Notes: generated from the sequence alone by a model not told the origin. A DNA stretch of 64,000 bases from Streptomyces muensis (GCF_021474425.1 NZ_JAKEIP010000001.1:1-64000); one strand, 5' to 3'. Counted from the first letter of the stretch, positions 1 to 7,886 are shown. Numbers and translations: made by a program.

Positions 1-994
1 GGGCAGGGGCGTGTGCCGGAGGGGCGGGGACCTCGGCCGGGGAGCCGAAGTCGGCGCTGTCGGTGGCGTCCGTGGTGTCGGCGAAGAACGACTCCCCGGC
101 GATCGGCGCCGTCGGCCGAGGCGCCGCGGCCGTTTCCGTCCTCGCCTCGGCCGGCTCCGCCGCCTGGCGTGCTCTCGCCTCCAGGTAGGGTCTCGCGCCC
201 CAGCCGAGGACCGCCTCGGCCAGTGCGACGCCGAGCCCTTCGTTGAAGAAGAGGAGCTGGGCGGCGGTGTCACTGCAGTGCCCGCAGCGGTTCAGATGCC
301 CGCGCAGGTCCGGGTCGACATCGACGCCGCCTCGCCGGTACGTCACGTCCAGCATCCGCAGGTACTGCCGGCACTCGTGCTCGGGGGCGAGTTCGCGGTG
401 GACCTGGAGGCTCTCCTCGCGCAACCGCTCGCAGGCCCGGCCCAGTTCGAGACGGGCGGACTCCTCGTCGAGGCCGAGCAGTCCGGCCGGTACGGCCAGC
501 GGTTCGGCCTCGACCTCGGTGTGCCACAGCAGGCAGCGGGCCGCCTGGGGAAGCCGCTGGAAGGCCCCGGAGAGCAGCCGTCGGTCGGCGGGCGGCAGCA
601 GTCGGGCGGCGACGCGCTCCGCGCCCTGGGTCTCGGACCGCAGCTCGGGGTGGAGCAGTTCGCGACTGCGGTCGGTGTCCCATTCGGCGGCGATACGGCG
701 CACGGTGACGAGGAGTTGGGGACGCCAGGCGGCCGTCGGTCCGGTCTGCCGCAGCGTTTCACCGAAGAGCCGGGTGAAGGCCGCGGTCGTGAGCATTCCC
801 GCGGATCGGGCGTCGGCGGTGCACAGCCGTGCGTAGGTGAGGCCCGCTTCCCAGTGCCGATCGAGGAGTTCACCGACGGGGTGCAGCGCGGGCGACACCC
901 CTGTCCACTTCTTCAGTTCGGCGCTCAGTTGAGCGTCCGTCACATCGAAGAGTCGGGCGTCGTCAGGCGAATTCGACAGGCCTGCGTCAGGCAC
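1..994 (-). CDS. Sigma-70-like protein with zinc-binding anti-sigma motif (partial, runs off left edge)
   Basis: About 331 codons are visible and the C-terminus lies outside the window. The N-terminal part resembles sigma-70 region 2 (stretch reading LTYARLCTADARSAG and a following RRIAAEW segment), followed by a region-4-like helical part (RLPQAARCLLWH). Around 245-265 on the DNA it encodes HLNRCGHC, the HxxxCxxC signature of zinc-binding anti-sigma (ZAS) domains. A sigma-like core and a ZAS motif on one chain is a known Streptomyces arrangement that suggests an intramolecular or stress-linked regulator; which genes it controls cannot be read here. I chose the GTG at 994 because a GGAGG (1004-1008) sits 9 nt upstream; an in-frame ATG at 1024 lacks such a site. 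Confidence 0.75.
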   Translation of the reverse strand, partial: MPDAGLSNSPDDARLFDVTDAQLSAELKKWTGVSPALHPVGELLDRHWEAGLTYARLCTADARSAGMLTTAAFTRLFGETLRQTGPTAAWRPQLLVTVRRIAAEWDTDRSRELLHPELRSETQGAERVAARLLPPADRRLLSGAFQRLPQAARCLLWHTEVEAEPLAVPAGLLGLDEESARLELGRACERLREESLQVHRELAPEHECRQYLRMLDVTYRRGGVDVDPDLRGHLNRCGHCSDTAAQLLFFNEGLGVALAEAVLGWGARPYLEARARQAAEPAEARTETAAAPRPTAPIAGESFFADTTDATDSADFGSPAEVPAPPAHAPA

Positions 995-1029
995 GACGGC
1001 ATTCCTCCGGAGGGCTTTCGGCATTGAAG

Positions 1030-1337
1030 GTCCATACCAACGGGTATGCTCCGGGCGCGACTCTTGTGAAGCCTGGGCACTGGGGAGCGAGGCACACCTT
1101 TGCACAGGTCAGGGACAGAGAACAAGCGATTCCAGTTTTTGTGCATTGCGTGCGCGACGATCACTGTTTGACGAATAGTCAATAACCCCGCAAGGCGATT
1201 ACGACATCCGGGCGGGGCAATTGGAAACGGTATTCACTCAGCCCACTTCGCATGCGACCGAAAACCATTGAACGGCCGATCTCCGACTTTCATGCCTGGT
1301 CATACGGACGTACGGACCTTCACCGCGCCTTCACGAG
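1030..1337. other. Intergenic region with TTGAC/GTCAA dyad
   Basis: About 300 bp between the sigma-like gene and the AraC gene, clearly lower in GC than its surroundings and without a convincing gene. A perfect inverted repeat TTGAC-N5-GTCAA lies at 1168-1182, about 175 bp upstream of the sigma-like start, and may be part of its promoter or an operator. No further supported feature is visible. Confidence 0.4.
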
Positions 1338-2276
1338 TCATCCGCCAACCATTGGACCGCTCCCCCGGTACGCCCCCGGCGGCCGCCCGTACCGTTCACG
1401 GAACACCCGGTTGAAGTGAAAAGGACTGGCGAACCCCGAGGCGGCCGCCACGCGTTCCACTGACAGGTCGGTGCTCTCCAGCAGCCGGGCGGCGTGCCGC
1501 AGCCGGGCCTCGCGCAGCACGCGCATCGGTGACTGCCCGGTCTGCCGGGTGAAGAGGTGGGCGAACCGCGAGGGCGAGAGGGCGACATGCCCGGCGAGTG
1601 AGCGCACGGTGTGCGGTGCGGCCGGGTCGGCCGCGATCAGCGCCTGCGCCCGGCGCACCCGGGCGTCGATGCCGGGCCGGGGCGGCTGGGGCCGCGCGGT
1701 GCCGGCGGTCAGCAGGACGACCTCCTCCAGTGAGCACAGGGCGAGTTCGCGGGCCGCGGTGCCATGGGCCACGGCGACCGACTCGTCCCCCGCCTCGTCG
1801 CCCGGCGCCTCGCCCGGCTCGGGCAGGGGCGGCGCCTCCGTGCCCGTCCAGCGGGCGTCGGCGAGCATCCGGCGAAACGCCGCCTCGACGCGTCCGCGCA
1901 CCGCGTCCGGCGTCGGTGTGACGACGTACATCCCCTCCCCGGCGTCGTACGGACGCAGCCAGGACCGCCAGGAGGGGCGGGCCTGGCAGTGCACCCACCA
2001 GAACCGCCAGTGCCGCGCGCCGGGCTCGACCTCGTAGCCGTGCGGAACGCCGGGTGCGAGCACCACGAGGTCCCCCGTCCCGGCCCGCGTCTCGGCGCTG
2101 CCGTGCCGCAGTCGGCCGCGGCCGCCGGTCGTCCAGGTGAACAGCCAACTGTCCGCGCCGCGCGGCCGGTTGATCCCGTACGTCGGCGGCTGATCGAAGT
2201 ACCCGACGACCACCAGGCCTGGCGGCGGGGCGGGAACACCGGGCGCGGCAGTCTCGGGCAATCCGTCAGCGCTCAC
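1338..2276 (-). CDS. AraC family transcriptional regulator
   Basis: A 312-residue protein with an N-terminal cupin-like effector domain (about residues 20-110; a PxxPH-type stretch LAPGVPHGYEVEPG) and a C-terminal double helix-turn-helix of the AraC/XylS type (about residues 205-305; HFNRVFRERYGRPPGAYR is the characteristic end). It is divergently arranged with the phytanoyl-CoA dioxygenase-like gene, 67 bp away, and probably controls it in response to a small ligand. Start choice: AGGAGG directly abuts the ATG at 2282 but is 6 nt from the GTG at 2276, so GTG is preferred. Confidence 0.85.
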   Translation of the reverse strand: MSADGLPETAAPGVPAPPPGLVVVGYFDQPPTYGINRPRGADSWLFTWTTGGRGRLRHGSAETRAGTGDLVVLAPGVPHGYEVEPGARHWRFWWVHCQARPSWRSWLRPYDAGEGMYVVTPTPDAVRGRVEAAFRRMLADARWTGTEAPPLPEPGEAPGDEAGDESVAVAHGTAARELALCSLEEVVLLTAGTARPQPPRPGIDARVRRAQALIAADPAAPHTVRSLAGHVALSPSRFAHLFTRQTGQSPMRVLREARLRHAARLLESTDLSVERVAAASGFASPFHFNRVFRERYGRPPGAYRGSGPMVGG

Positions 2277-2343
2277 AGTCATCCTCCTGGGACGTGCGTC
2301 GGCCTAGCGTGGTCGGGCGAGGACACCTGACCGAGGAGGGCAC

Positions 2344-3177
2344 ATGACAGCCGACATGACAGTCACGGACAGGGGCGCGGCCGACGCCCCCATCCTGCCC
2401 GAGCGCGGGCTCCGGCAGTTCCAGGAGGAGGGCTTCACGGTCGTACGCGGGCTGTTCGGGAACGACGAGATCGACCGGCTCTGCGACCGGTTCGCGACGC
2501 TGCACGCGGCCGGGCCCGTGCCCGGGCACTTCGCGCCGCACCCGTCGGACAGCGACCCGCTGCGCGCCTACCCGAGGGTGATGCAGCCGCACGAGATCGA
2601 CGAACTGTCACTGCGGGTACTGCTGGACGCGCGGTTGCGCGGGGTGCTGGAGGTGCTGCTCGGAGAGGAGGTGCTGGCCGCGCAGAGCATGTTCTACTTC
2701 AAGCCGCCGGGGGCGCGGGGGCAGGCGCTGCACCAGGACAACTTCTATCTGCGGGTCGAGCCGGGCACGTGTGTGGCGGCGTGGATCGCCTGCGATGTGA
2801 TCGACCGGGAGAACGGGGGGCTCGAAGTCGTGCCGGGTACGCATGCGATGGAGCTGTTCTGTCCGGAGTTGGCGGACGAGGAGGTGTCTTTCGCGCGGGA
2901 GTACGTGGCGCCTCCGGCGGGGTTGGCCGCGGTTCCTGTCGACATGGAGCCGGGGGATGTTCTGTTCTTCAACGGCAGCCTGGTGCATGGGTCGCAGCCG
3001 AACCGTACGGGGGATCGGTTTCGGCGGTCGTTCATCGGTCACTATGTGGGGCGGTCGGCTGAGCGGATCGGGGCGTATTACCGGACGCTGTCGATGAGCG
3101 GGGATCGGGTGGCGTTGGAGGAGAGTGAGGGGGCGGGGCCGTGCGGTAGCGAGTTCGCGCCGTCCGGGCCCCACTAG
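2344..3177 (+). CDS. Phytanoyl-CoA dioxygenase (PhyH) family protein
   Basis: A 277-residue Fe(II)/2-oxoglutarate-dependent oxygenase. The facial triad is visible: H130-x-D132 (LHQDNFY) and distal H215 (SLVHGSQPN), with R226 or its neighbours as the likely 2-oxoglutarate ligand. Members of this family hydroxylate varied small molecules, and the substrate here is unknown. GAGGAGGG sits just upstream of the ATG. It is divergent from the AraC gene, which is the obvious candidate regulator, and its 3' end faces the aldo/keto reductase across a repeat and terminator. Confidence 0.85.
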   Translation: MTADMTVTDRGAADAPILPERGLRQFQEEGFTVVRGLFGNDEIDRLCDRFATLHAAGPVPGHFAPHPSDSDPLRAYPRVMQPHEIDELSLRVLLDARLRGVLEVLLGEEVLAAQSMFYFKPPGARGQALHQDNFYLRVEPGTCVAAWIACDVIDRENGGLEVVPGTHAMELFCPELADEEVSFAREYVAPPAGLAAVPVDMEPGDVLFFNGSLVHGSQPNRTGDRFRRSFIGHYVGRSAERIGAYYRTLSMSGDRVALEESEGAGPCGSEFAPSGPH

Positions 3178-3246
3178 TGTGTCGGCTGCGGGTGCGTCGT
3201 GGTTGATCGCGCCCGCGCGGCGGAGCCGCATATCGACACAGCCCCG
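3178..3246. repeat. Streptomyces-type interspersed intergenic repeat, copy 1
   Basis: Sits between convergent genes. It contains a GCTGCGGGTGCGTCGTGG block, an internal hairpin around GCGGCGGAGCCGC, and ends in CCCCGCGCCCCT. A related copy (24 of 28 positions in the first block, 12 of 12 in the last) is found at about 26135-26192 inside a pseudogene. Repeats of this look are common at 3' ends of Streptomyces genes. Confidence 0.6.
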
Positions 3247-3268
3247 CGCCCCTAAAGAAGGGGCGTTT
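3247..3268. terminator. Bidirectional terminator between convergent genes
   Basis: Stem CGCCCC (3247-3252), loop TAAAGAA, stem GGGGCG (3260-3265), followed by TTT on the plus strand and preceded by C-rich sequence on the other. It lies directly after the stop codon of the aldo/keto reductase and 70 bp after the PhyH gene. Confidence 0.6.
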
Positions 3269-4236
3269 CAGTGGCCGATGATCGGGTGGGGACTGTATGG
3301 CTGCTGTAGCTCCTCCAACTCCTTCTCCGTGAGCGTGAGTTCTACCGCCGCCACCGCGTCCTCGATGTGCTGGGACTTGGCGGCGCCGATGATCGGGGCC
3401 GTGACCGTGGGCTGGTGGAGGAGCCAGGCAAGGGCGATCTGGGCGCGGGGGACGGCGCGGTCGGTGGCGACGCGGGTGACGGCCTCGACGACGACGCGGT
3501 CGCTGTCGGCGTAGAGGCCGCTGCCGAAGTTGTCGGTGGCGCTGCGGTCGGTGACCGTGCCCCAGTCCCGGGTGAGGCGGCCTCGCGCGAGCGGGCTCCA
3601 GGGCAGGACGCCGACGCCCTGGTCCGCGCAGAGCGGGAGCATCTCGCGCTCCTCCTCGCGGTAGAGGAGGTTGTAGTGGTTCTGCATCGAGGCGAACTTC
3701 GTCCAGCCGTGCCGCTCGGCCGTGTACTGCATCTTGGAGAACTGCCAGGCGTACATCGAACTCGCCCCGATGTAGCGCACCTTGCCCGCCTTGACCAGGT
3801 CGTGCAGGGCCTCCATGGTCTCCTCGACCGGGGTGTGCGGGTCGAAGCGGTGGATCTGGTAGAGGTCGACGTAGTCGGTGCCGAGGCGGGTGAGGCTGTG
3901 GTCGATCTCGGTCATGACGGCCTTGCGGGAGAGGCCGGCGCCGTTGGGGCCGGGCCGCATGCGGCCGTTCAGCTTCGTGGCGAGCACGATGTCGTCGCGG
4001 CGGGCGAAGTCGCGCAGCGCCTTGCCGACGATCTCCTCGCTGGTGCCGTCGGAGTAGACGTTGGCGGTGTCGAAGAAGTTGATCCCGGCGTCCAGCGCAT
4101 GGCGGATCAGCGGTCGTGAGGCCTCCTCGTCGAGGGTCCACTCGTGCGTGCCGCGGTCGGGGAGGCCGTAGGTCATGCAGCCCAGACAGATCCGCGACAC
4201 GTCCAGGCCCGTCGAACCGAGCTTCACGTACTGCAT
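3268..4236 (-). CDS. Aldo/keto reductase
   Basis: A 322-residue NADP-dependent aldo/keto reductase of the YajO/Tas-like type. The catalytic tetrad is present: D56, Y61 (FDTANVYSDG), K88 (ATKLNG) and H129 (YQIHRFD). The C-terminal cofactor region PIIGAAKSQHIEDA is typical. The start ATG at 4236 has AGGAG 8 nt upstream, and sequence before it belongs to the intergenic gap. It follows the flavoprotein gene by 74 bp on the same strand and may be the last gene of the DUF1348-flavoprotein-reductase operon. Confidence 0.9.
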   Translation of the reverse strand: MQYVKLGSTGLDVSRICLGCMTYGLPDRGTHEWTLDEEASRPLIRHALDAGINFFDTANVYSDGTSEEIVGKALRDFARRDDIVLATKLNGRMRPGPNGAGLSRKAVMTEIDHSLTRLGTDYVDLYQIHRFDPHTPVEETMEALHDLVKAGKVRYIGASSMYAWQFSKMQYTAERHGWTKFASMQNHYNLLYREEEREMLPLCADQGVGVLPWSPLARGRLTRDWGTVTDRSATDNFGSGLYADSDRVVVEAVTRVATDRAVPRAQIALAWLLHQPTVTAPIIGAAKSQHIEDAVAAVELTLTEKELEELQQPYSPHPIIGH

Positions 4237-4310
4237 CGTTGCTGCTCCTGCCTTCGCCGGTGGGGTACCTGGGGAGCGTACGTCGTCGGGTGCGGGCGCG
4301 GCCGGTTCGG

Positions 4311-4886
4311 TCACCGGTCCAGCAGGTCCAGGGCGCGCTCCCAACCGAAGTCCGGCCGGCCGCCGTCCTCCCCCGCCTCGCCGGCGTACGGCTCCCCGAA
4401 GCGCACGCCCATCGCTCGCAGCCGTAGCAGGCTGTCCCGGTAGGCGGGATGGGCGGCCAGCGCGTCGGCCACGCAGGGCAGGACGGCGATGGGGACGCCG
4501 AGGCCGTAGGCCTCGCACAGGGTGGCAAGGGCGAGGGTGTCGGCGATGCCGGCGGCCCATTTGTTGACCGTGTTGAAGGTGGCCGGTGCCGCGACGACGG
4601 CGTCCGGCGGCGGGAAGGGGCGCGGGTCGGCGGGGGTGCGCCAGGCCGAGCGGATCGGGCGGCCGGTGAGGGCCGCCACGGCCGCGGTGTCGAAGAAGCC
4701 GTTCATGGCGACCGGGGTCGCTATGACACCGACCTCCCAGTCCCGCTCCTGTGCGGCGGTGATCAGCTTGCTGACGTCGGCTGCGATGCCGGCGGCGCAG
4801 ACGACGACGTAGAGGAAGGGTTTCCGGGCCTGTCCGGTCACGGCTGGCTCGGTCATGGCCTGTTCGGTCACGGCCTGTTCGGTCAT
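4311..4886 (-). CDS. Flavoprotein (HFCD/phosphopantothenoylcysteine decarboxylase-like fold)
   Basis: Up to 191 residues. After a repetitive N-terminus, the core LYVVVCAAGIAADVSKLI and the VVAAPATFNTVNKWAAGIADTLA stretch match the FMN-binding HFCD flavoprotein family (lipoyl- and coenzyme-A-related decarboxylases and prenyl-FMN proteins). The exact reaction is unknown. It starts 22 bp after the DUF1348 gene. The first 20 codons are four 15-bp tandem units each opening with ATG or GTG, so any of four in-frame starts could be used; no clear ribosome site precedes the first. Confidence 0.75.
   Translation of the reverse strand: MTEQAVTEQAMTEPAVTGQARKPFLYVVVCAAGIAADVSKLITAAQERDWEVGVIATPVAMNGFFDTAAVAALTGRPIRSAWRTPADPRPFPPPDAVVAAPATFNTVNKWAAGIADTLALATLCEAYGLGVPIAVLPCVADALAAHPAYRDSLLRLRAMGVRFGEPYAGEAGEDGGRPDFGWERALDLLDR
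4827..4886 (-). repeat. Four 15-bp tandem repeats at the flavoprotein start
   Basis: Units at 4872-4886, 4857-4871, 4842-4856 and 4827-4841 read (A/G)TGACCGAACAGGCC with a few substitutions. They encode MTEQA, VTEQA, MTEPA and VTGQA, and each unit opens with a possible start codon. Confidence 0.85.
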
Positions 4887-4908
4887 CCGGGAACCCTACT
4901 CAAACGGG

Positions 4909-5367
4909 CTAGCGCAGCGGGAAGGACTGACCACGCTCGTCGTCCGGGCGCGGGCCGAAGACGCGGCGGTCCTTCTCCTCGATCGGCAGGTCGTTGATGC
5001 TCGCCTCGCGCCGGGTCATCAGGCCGTGCTCGTCGAACTCCCACAGCTCGTTGCCGTACGACCGCCACCACTGGCCCTCGGCGTCCCGGCACTCGTACTG
5101 GAAGCGGACGGCGATGCGGTTGCCGTCGAAGGCCCAGAGGTCCTTGCGCAGCGCGTACTCCCGCTCGCGCGCCCACTTCGCGGTGAGGAACTCGACGATC
5201 TCGGCGCGGCCGGTGACGAAGGTGTCGCGGTTGCGCCACACCGAGTCCTCGGAGTAGGCGAGCGCCACCCTGTGCGGGTCACGGGTGTTCCAGGCGTCCT
5301 CGGCGGCCTGCACCTTCTGAGCCGCGGTCTCGTGGGTGAACGGCGGCAGGGGCGGGCGGTCGGTCAT
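4909..5367 (-). CDS. DUF1348 / nuclear transport factor 2-like protein
   Basis: A 152-residue protein with the compact NTF2-like sequence of DUF1348 proteins: [20 protein letters not shown] near the N-terminus, SVWRNRD, and the [34 protein letters not shown] half. Family members are small cone-shaped proteins of unknown enzymatic role. A GGAGG 5 nt before the ATG at 5367 supports the start. The gene is divergent from a TetR regulator across two palindromic operators and appears to head an operon with the flavoprotein and aldo/keto reductase. Confidence 0.85.
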   Translation of the reverse strand: MTDRPPLPPFTHETAAQKVQAAEDAWNTRDPHRVALAYSEDSVWRNRDTFVTGRAEIVEFLTAKWAREREYALRKDLWAFDGNRIAVRFQYECRDAEGQWWRSYGNELWEFDEHGLMTRREASINDLPIEEKDRRVFGPRPDDERGQSFPLR

Positions 5368-5403
5368 GTCATCCTCCGGGGCCGGAACGGCGGTACGGAA
5401 AGC

Positions 5404-5456
5404 GGAGAACGAGCGTTCTCCGGCACGGCTGCTACCGTAGGAGAACGCTCGTTCTC
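5404..5456. promoter_or_regulatory. Two palindromic TetR operators in a divergent promoter
   Basis: Sites GAGAACGAGCGTTCTC (5405-5420) and GAGAACGCTCGTTCTC (5441-5456) are each near-perfect palindromes and exact reverse complements of one another, with starts 36 bp apart. They lie between the DUF1348 start (5367) and the TetR start (5477), where an autoregulating TetR protein would be expected to bind. Confidence 0.8.
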
Positions 5457-5476
5457 GCGTCAAGGAGAGGTCGTAC

Positions 5477-6028
5477 ATGGACAGCGCCACCGCCCGGGAG
5501 CAGGCACTGGACGCCGCGGAGAAGCTGTTCTACGGGCGCGGCATCCAGTCCGTCGGCATGGACGACATCCGGGGCACGTCCGGGGTTTCACTCAAGCGGC
5601 TCTATCAGCTCTTCCCGGCGAAGGAGCAACTGGTCGAGGCCTATCTGGAGCGGCGCGACGTGCGCTGGCGCGGACGGCTCGCCGCCCACGTGGAGCGGCA
5701 CACGGACCCCGAGCGGCGGCTTCTCGCCGTCTTCGACTGGCTGGAGGAGTGGTTCGGCGAGGAGGACTTCCGCGGGTGCGCCTGGATCAACTCCTACGGC
5801 GAACTCGGCGCCCGCTCGGAGCGGGTCGCCGACCAGGTCCGTGCCCACAAACGGGCGTTCCGCGACTACCTCGCCTCGCTGGTGACGGCGGCCGGGCTGC
5901 CAGAGGCGCTGACCGGGTCGCTGTATCTGCTGGCGGAGGGGGCGATGGTGACGGCGGGGATAACGGGCGGTACGCGTCCGGCGGCGGAGGCGCGGGAGGC
6001 GGCGCGGTCGCTGATGGCGGCGCGGTGA
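5477..6028 (+). CDS. TetR family transcriptional regulator
   Basis: A 183-residue regulator. The N-terminal TetR helix-turn-helix (about residues 8-54) includes [26 protein letters not shown], and the C-terminal ligand domain is about residues 80-180 ([12 protein letters not shown] is common in the YcdC/RutR-like branch). Its start lies 21 bp from the second of two palindromes, consistent with autorepression and control of the divergent DUF1348 operon. The inducer is unknown. Confidence 0.9.
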   Translation: MDSATAREQALDAAEKLFYGRGIQSVGMDDIRGTSGVSLKRLYQLFPAKEQLVEAYLERRDVRWRGRLAAHVERHTDPERRLLAVFDWLEEWFGEEDFRGCAWINSYGELGARSERVADQVRAHKRAFRDYLASLVTAAGLPEALTGSLYLLAEGAMVTAGITGGTRPAAEAREAARSLMAAR

Positions 6029-6032
6029 GATC

Positions 6033-6069
6033 GGCGGGCGGGGCGGCATCGGATACCGGCCCGCCCGCC
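6033..6069. terminator. Terminator between convergent TetR and ferredoxin genes
   Basis: A 10-bp perfect stem, GGCGGGCGGG (6033-6042) and CCCGCCCGCC (6060-6069), with a 17-nt loop. It starts 5 bp after the TetR stop codon and can serve both strands. Confidence 0.6.
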
Positions 6070-6101
6070 GCCGTGGTCCACAGTGGTCTACGTACCCGGC
6101 G

Positions 6102-6332
6102 TCAACTCCCCGTTTCCGAGACGGTGATGGCACTCACCGGGCACGCCCGGGCCGCCTCGCGGACCATCGGGTCGCCGCCGCCGTTCTCGCGGCCGGGGAG
6201 CAGGGCGCTGAAGCCGTCGTCGTCCTGGGTGAAGACGGAGGGGGCGGCGAGGGCGCACTGGCCGGCACCGATGCAGAGGCCGTGGTCGATGTCGATGTGC
6301 AGGTTGTCTGATTCGCGCGTTTCGTTGTGCAT
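6102..6332 (-). CDS. [3Fe-4S] ferredoxin, P450 redox partner
   Basis: A 76-residue ferredoxin. Three cluster cysteines are visible, C20 and C26 (HGLCIGAGQCALAAP) and C64 (ACPVSAITV). The position where a fourth cysteine would sit in a [4Fe-4S] protein is alanine, as in the small ferredoxins that feed electrons to CYP105-type P450s. It begins 12 bp downstream of the P450 stop codon on the same strand, so the two are almost certainly co-transcribed. Confidence 0.9.
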   Translation of the reverse strand: MHNETRESDNLHIDIDHGLCIGAGQCALAAPSVFTQDDDGFSALLPGRENGGGDPMVREAARACPVSAITVSETGS

Positions 6333-6344
6333 GACCGGAGCCTC

Positions 6345-7553
6345 TTACCAGGTCACGGGGAGTTCCAGCATCCCCTGGATCGTGTCGCCGGGTTTGAAGG
6401 GGATTTCCTCCGCAGGGACCGCCAACCGGAGGGTCGGCAGGCGCTCGAAGAGGGTGCGCAGGGCGATCTCCATCTCGGCTCGGGCGAGGTTCTGGCCGAG
6501 GCACTGGTGGATGCCGAAGCCGAAGCCGACGTGGTGGCGGGCGGAGCGGTGCCAGTCGAGGGTGTCGGGGTCGGGGTAGACGGACTCGTCGCGGTTGATG
6601 ACCGAGGTGGAGAAGACGACGCCCTCGCCCGCCCGGATGGTCGCGCCGTCCGTCTCGATGTCCTCGACGGCGACCCGCAGCATGCCGTCGGCGATGGACA
6701 GCATCCGCATCAGTTCCTCGACCGCAGCGGGCAGCAGCGTCGGGTCGGCCGTCAACTCGGCGAGGCGGTCGGGGTGTTGGAGGAGGGTGAAGGTGCCCAG
6801 GGAGATCATGTTTGCGGTGGTCTCGTGGCCGGCGACCAGCAGGATGGTCGCGAGGGCGATGACCTCCTCCTGGTCCAGCTCGCCCGTGCGCAGCTGCTGG
6901 TGGACGAGTTCGTCCAGTACGCCGTCGCCGGGTTCGGGCTGTTTCCGCTTCCGGTCGATCAGCTCCGCGAAGTAGGCCTCCAGCCGGTCGCGGGCGGCCA
7001 TGGTGTCGGCCGCCGTGGGGCCGCGCAGCAGGCGTCGTGACTGTTCCTCGAAGAAGTCGTGGTCGGCGTAGGGGACGCCCAGCAGGGCGCAGATGACCAT
7101 GGAGGGCACGGGCAGGGCGAAGGCGCTCACCAGGTCGGCGGGCGCTCCGCGGGCGATCATCGTGTCCAGCCGTTCGTCCACGATCCGCTGGATCTCGGGG
7201 CGCAGTTCGGCGGCGCGTCGCAGGGTGAAGCTGGGGACCATCATCCGTCGCTGGACCCGGTGTTCGGGGTCGTCGACGCCCAGCAGCGCGCCCTTGCGGT
7301 TGCGCAGCCCCGCGAACCGTTCGGTGGGCGCGGGGAAGTCGGGGCGGGTGCGGTCGGAGGAGAGCCGCGGGTCGGCCAGCAGGGTGCGGGCGAGCGCGTG
7401 TCCGGTGACCAGCCAGACCGGGCGGCCGTCGTAGAGGCTGATGCGGGCCAGCGGGCGGGTCTCGCGCAGGGGGTCGTAGGCCGTGGGCGGGTGGTAGGGG
7501 CAGGTCCGGCTCTGGGGGAAGGCGACGGTGTGCGGTTCCGTCATGTCCGTCAT
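6345..7553 (-). CDS. Cytochrome P450 (CYP105-like)
   Basis: A 402-residue class I bacterial P450. I-helix AGHETT is at 241-246, the K-helix ExxR is ELMR (280-283), and the heme loop FGFGIHQCLG has ligand C351. Overall sequence resembles the CYP105 family, which hydroxylates xenobiotics, macrolides and other natural products; the substrate is unknown. I chose the ATG at 7553 (GAGG 7 nt upstream), giving the usual family length. The ferredoxin gene follows directly. A 19-bp palindrome lies 43 bp upstream. Confidence 0.9.
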   Translation of the reverse strand: MTDMTEPHTVAFPQSRTCPYHPPTAYDPLRETRPLARISLYDGRPVWLVTGHALARTLLADPRLSSDRTRPDFPAPTERFAGLRNRKGALLGVDDPEHRVQRRMMVPSFTLRRAAELRPEIQRIVDERLDTMIARGAPADLVSAFALPVPSMVICALLGVPYADHDFFEEQSRRLLRGPTAADTMAARDRLEAYFAELIDRKRKQPEPGDGVLDELVHQQLRTGELDQEEVIALATILLVAGHETTANMISLGTFTLLQHPDRLAELTADPTLLPAAVEELMRMLSIADGMLRVAVEDIETDGATIRAGEGVVFSTSVINRDESVYPDPDTLDWHRSARHHVGFGFGIHQCLGQNLARAEMEIALRTLFERLPTLRLAVPAEEIPFKPGDTIQGMLELPVTW

Positions 7554-7595
7554 GGAAGACCTCGCAGACGAAGGTTGCGTCGTGCCGATCTTCAT

Positions 7596-7614
7596 TAGAT
7601 GCCTCAGGCATCTA
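7596..7614. promoter_or_regulatory. 19-bp palindrome upstream of the P450 (MarR/TetR-type operator)
   Basis: TAGATGCCTCAGGCATCTA is a perfect inverted repeat with 9-bp arms around a single C. It lies 43 bp upstream of the P450 start, in an A/T-richer patch. The TAGAT/ATCTA outer halves resemble MarR-family operators. No regulator gene adjoins it. Confidence 0.6.
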
Positions 7615-7781
7615 GCGGACGACGCCAAGTTCGGCCAGATCAGCCGCCCGGGCAATCTGGCCGGGGATCGTCGCACAGAGCTTCGGGCACGGGGGCGTCC
7701 GGCCCGTCCCGCCGGTTCTCCCGGAGCCGGTCGCTGGAAAACCGCTTGTCGGCACGGGACCGCCGGCCACAGAATCCGGCC

Positions 7782-7886
7782 ATGTCCACGACCCGCGCCT
7801 TCCTGCCGCCGACCGCCGCCGTCCGTCCGGTGGCGCTCCAGCAGCAGCCCGGCCGTCCATGGAGGCCCACGCTTCCCACGTCATGA
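7782..7886 (+). CDS. Possible 34-residue leader ORF overlapping the LysE-type gene
   Basis: An ATG-started frame (MSTTRAFLPPTAA...) whose TGA stop at 7884-7886 overlaps the preferred LysE-type start ATG at 7883 in an ATGA arrangement. This is what translational coupling would look like. No strong ribosome site precedes it and I recognise no family, so it could equally be non-coding leader. Confidence 0.25.
   Translation: MSTTRAFLPPTAAVRPVALQQQPGRPWRPTLPTS

Noticed and set aside
11..1027. Long plus-strand open frame opposite the sigma-like gene
   Set aside because: The minus strand encodes a recognisable sigma/ZAS protein with a ribosome site; the plus frame is a GC-rich mirror without domains.
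940..1182. 80-codon minus-strand frame upstream of the sigma-like gene
   Set aside because: Overlaps the sigma-like gene in another frame, has no ribosome site and an atypical composition.
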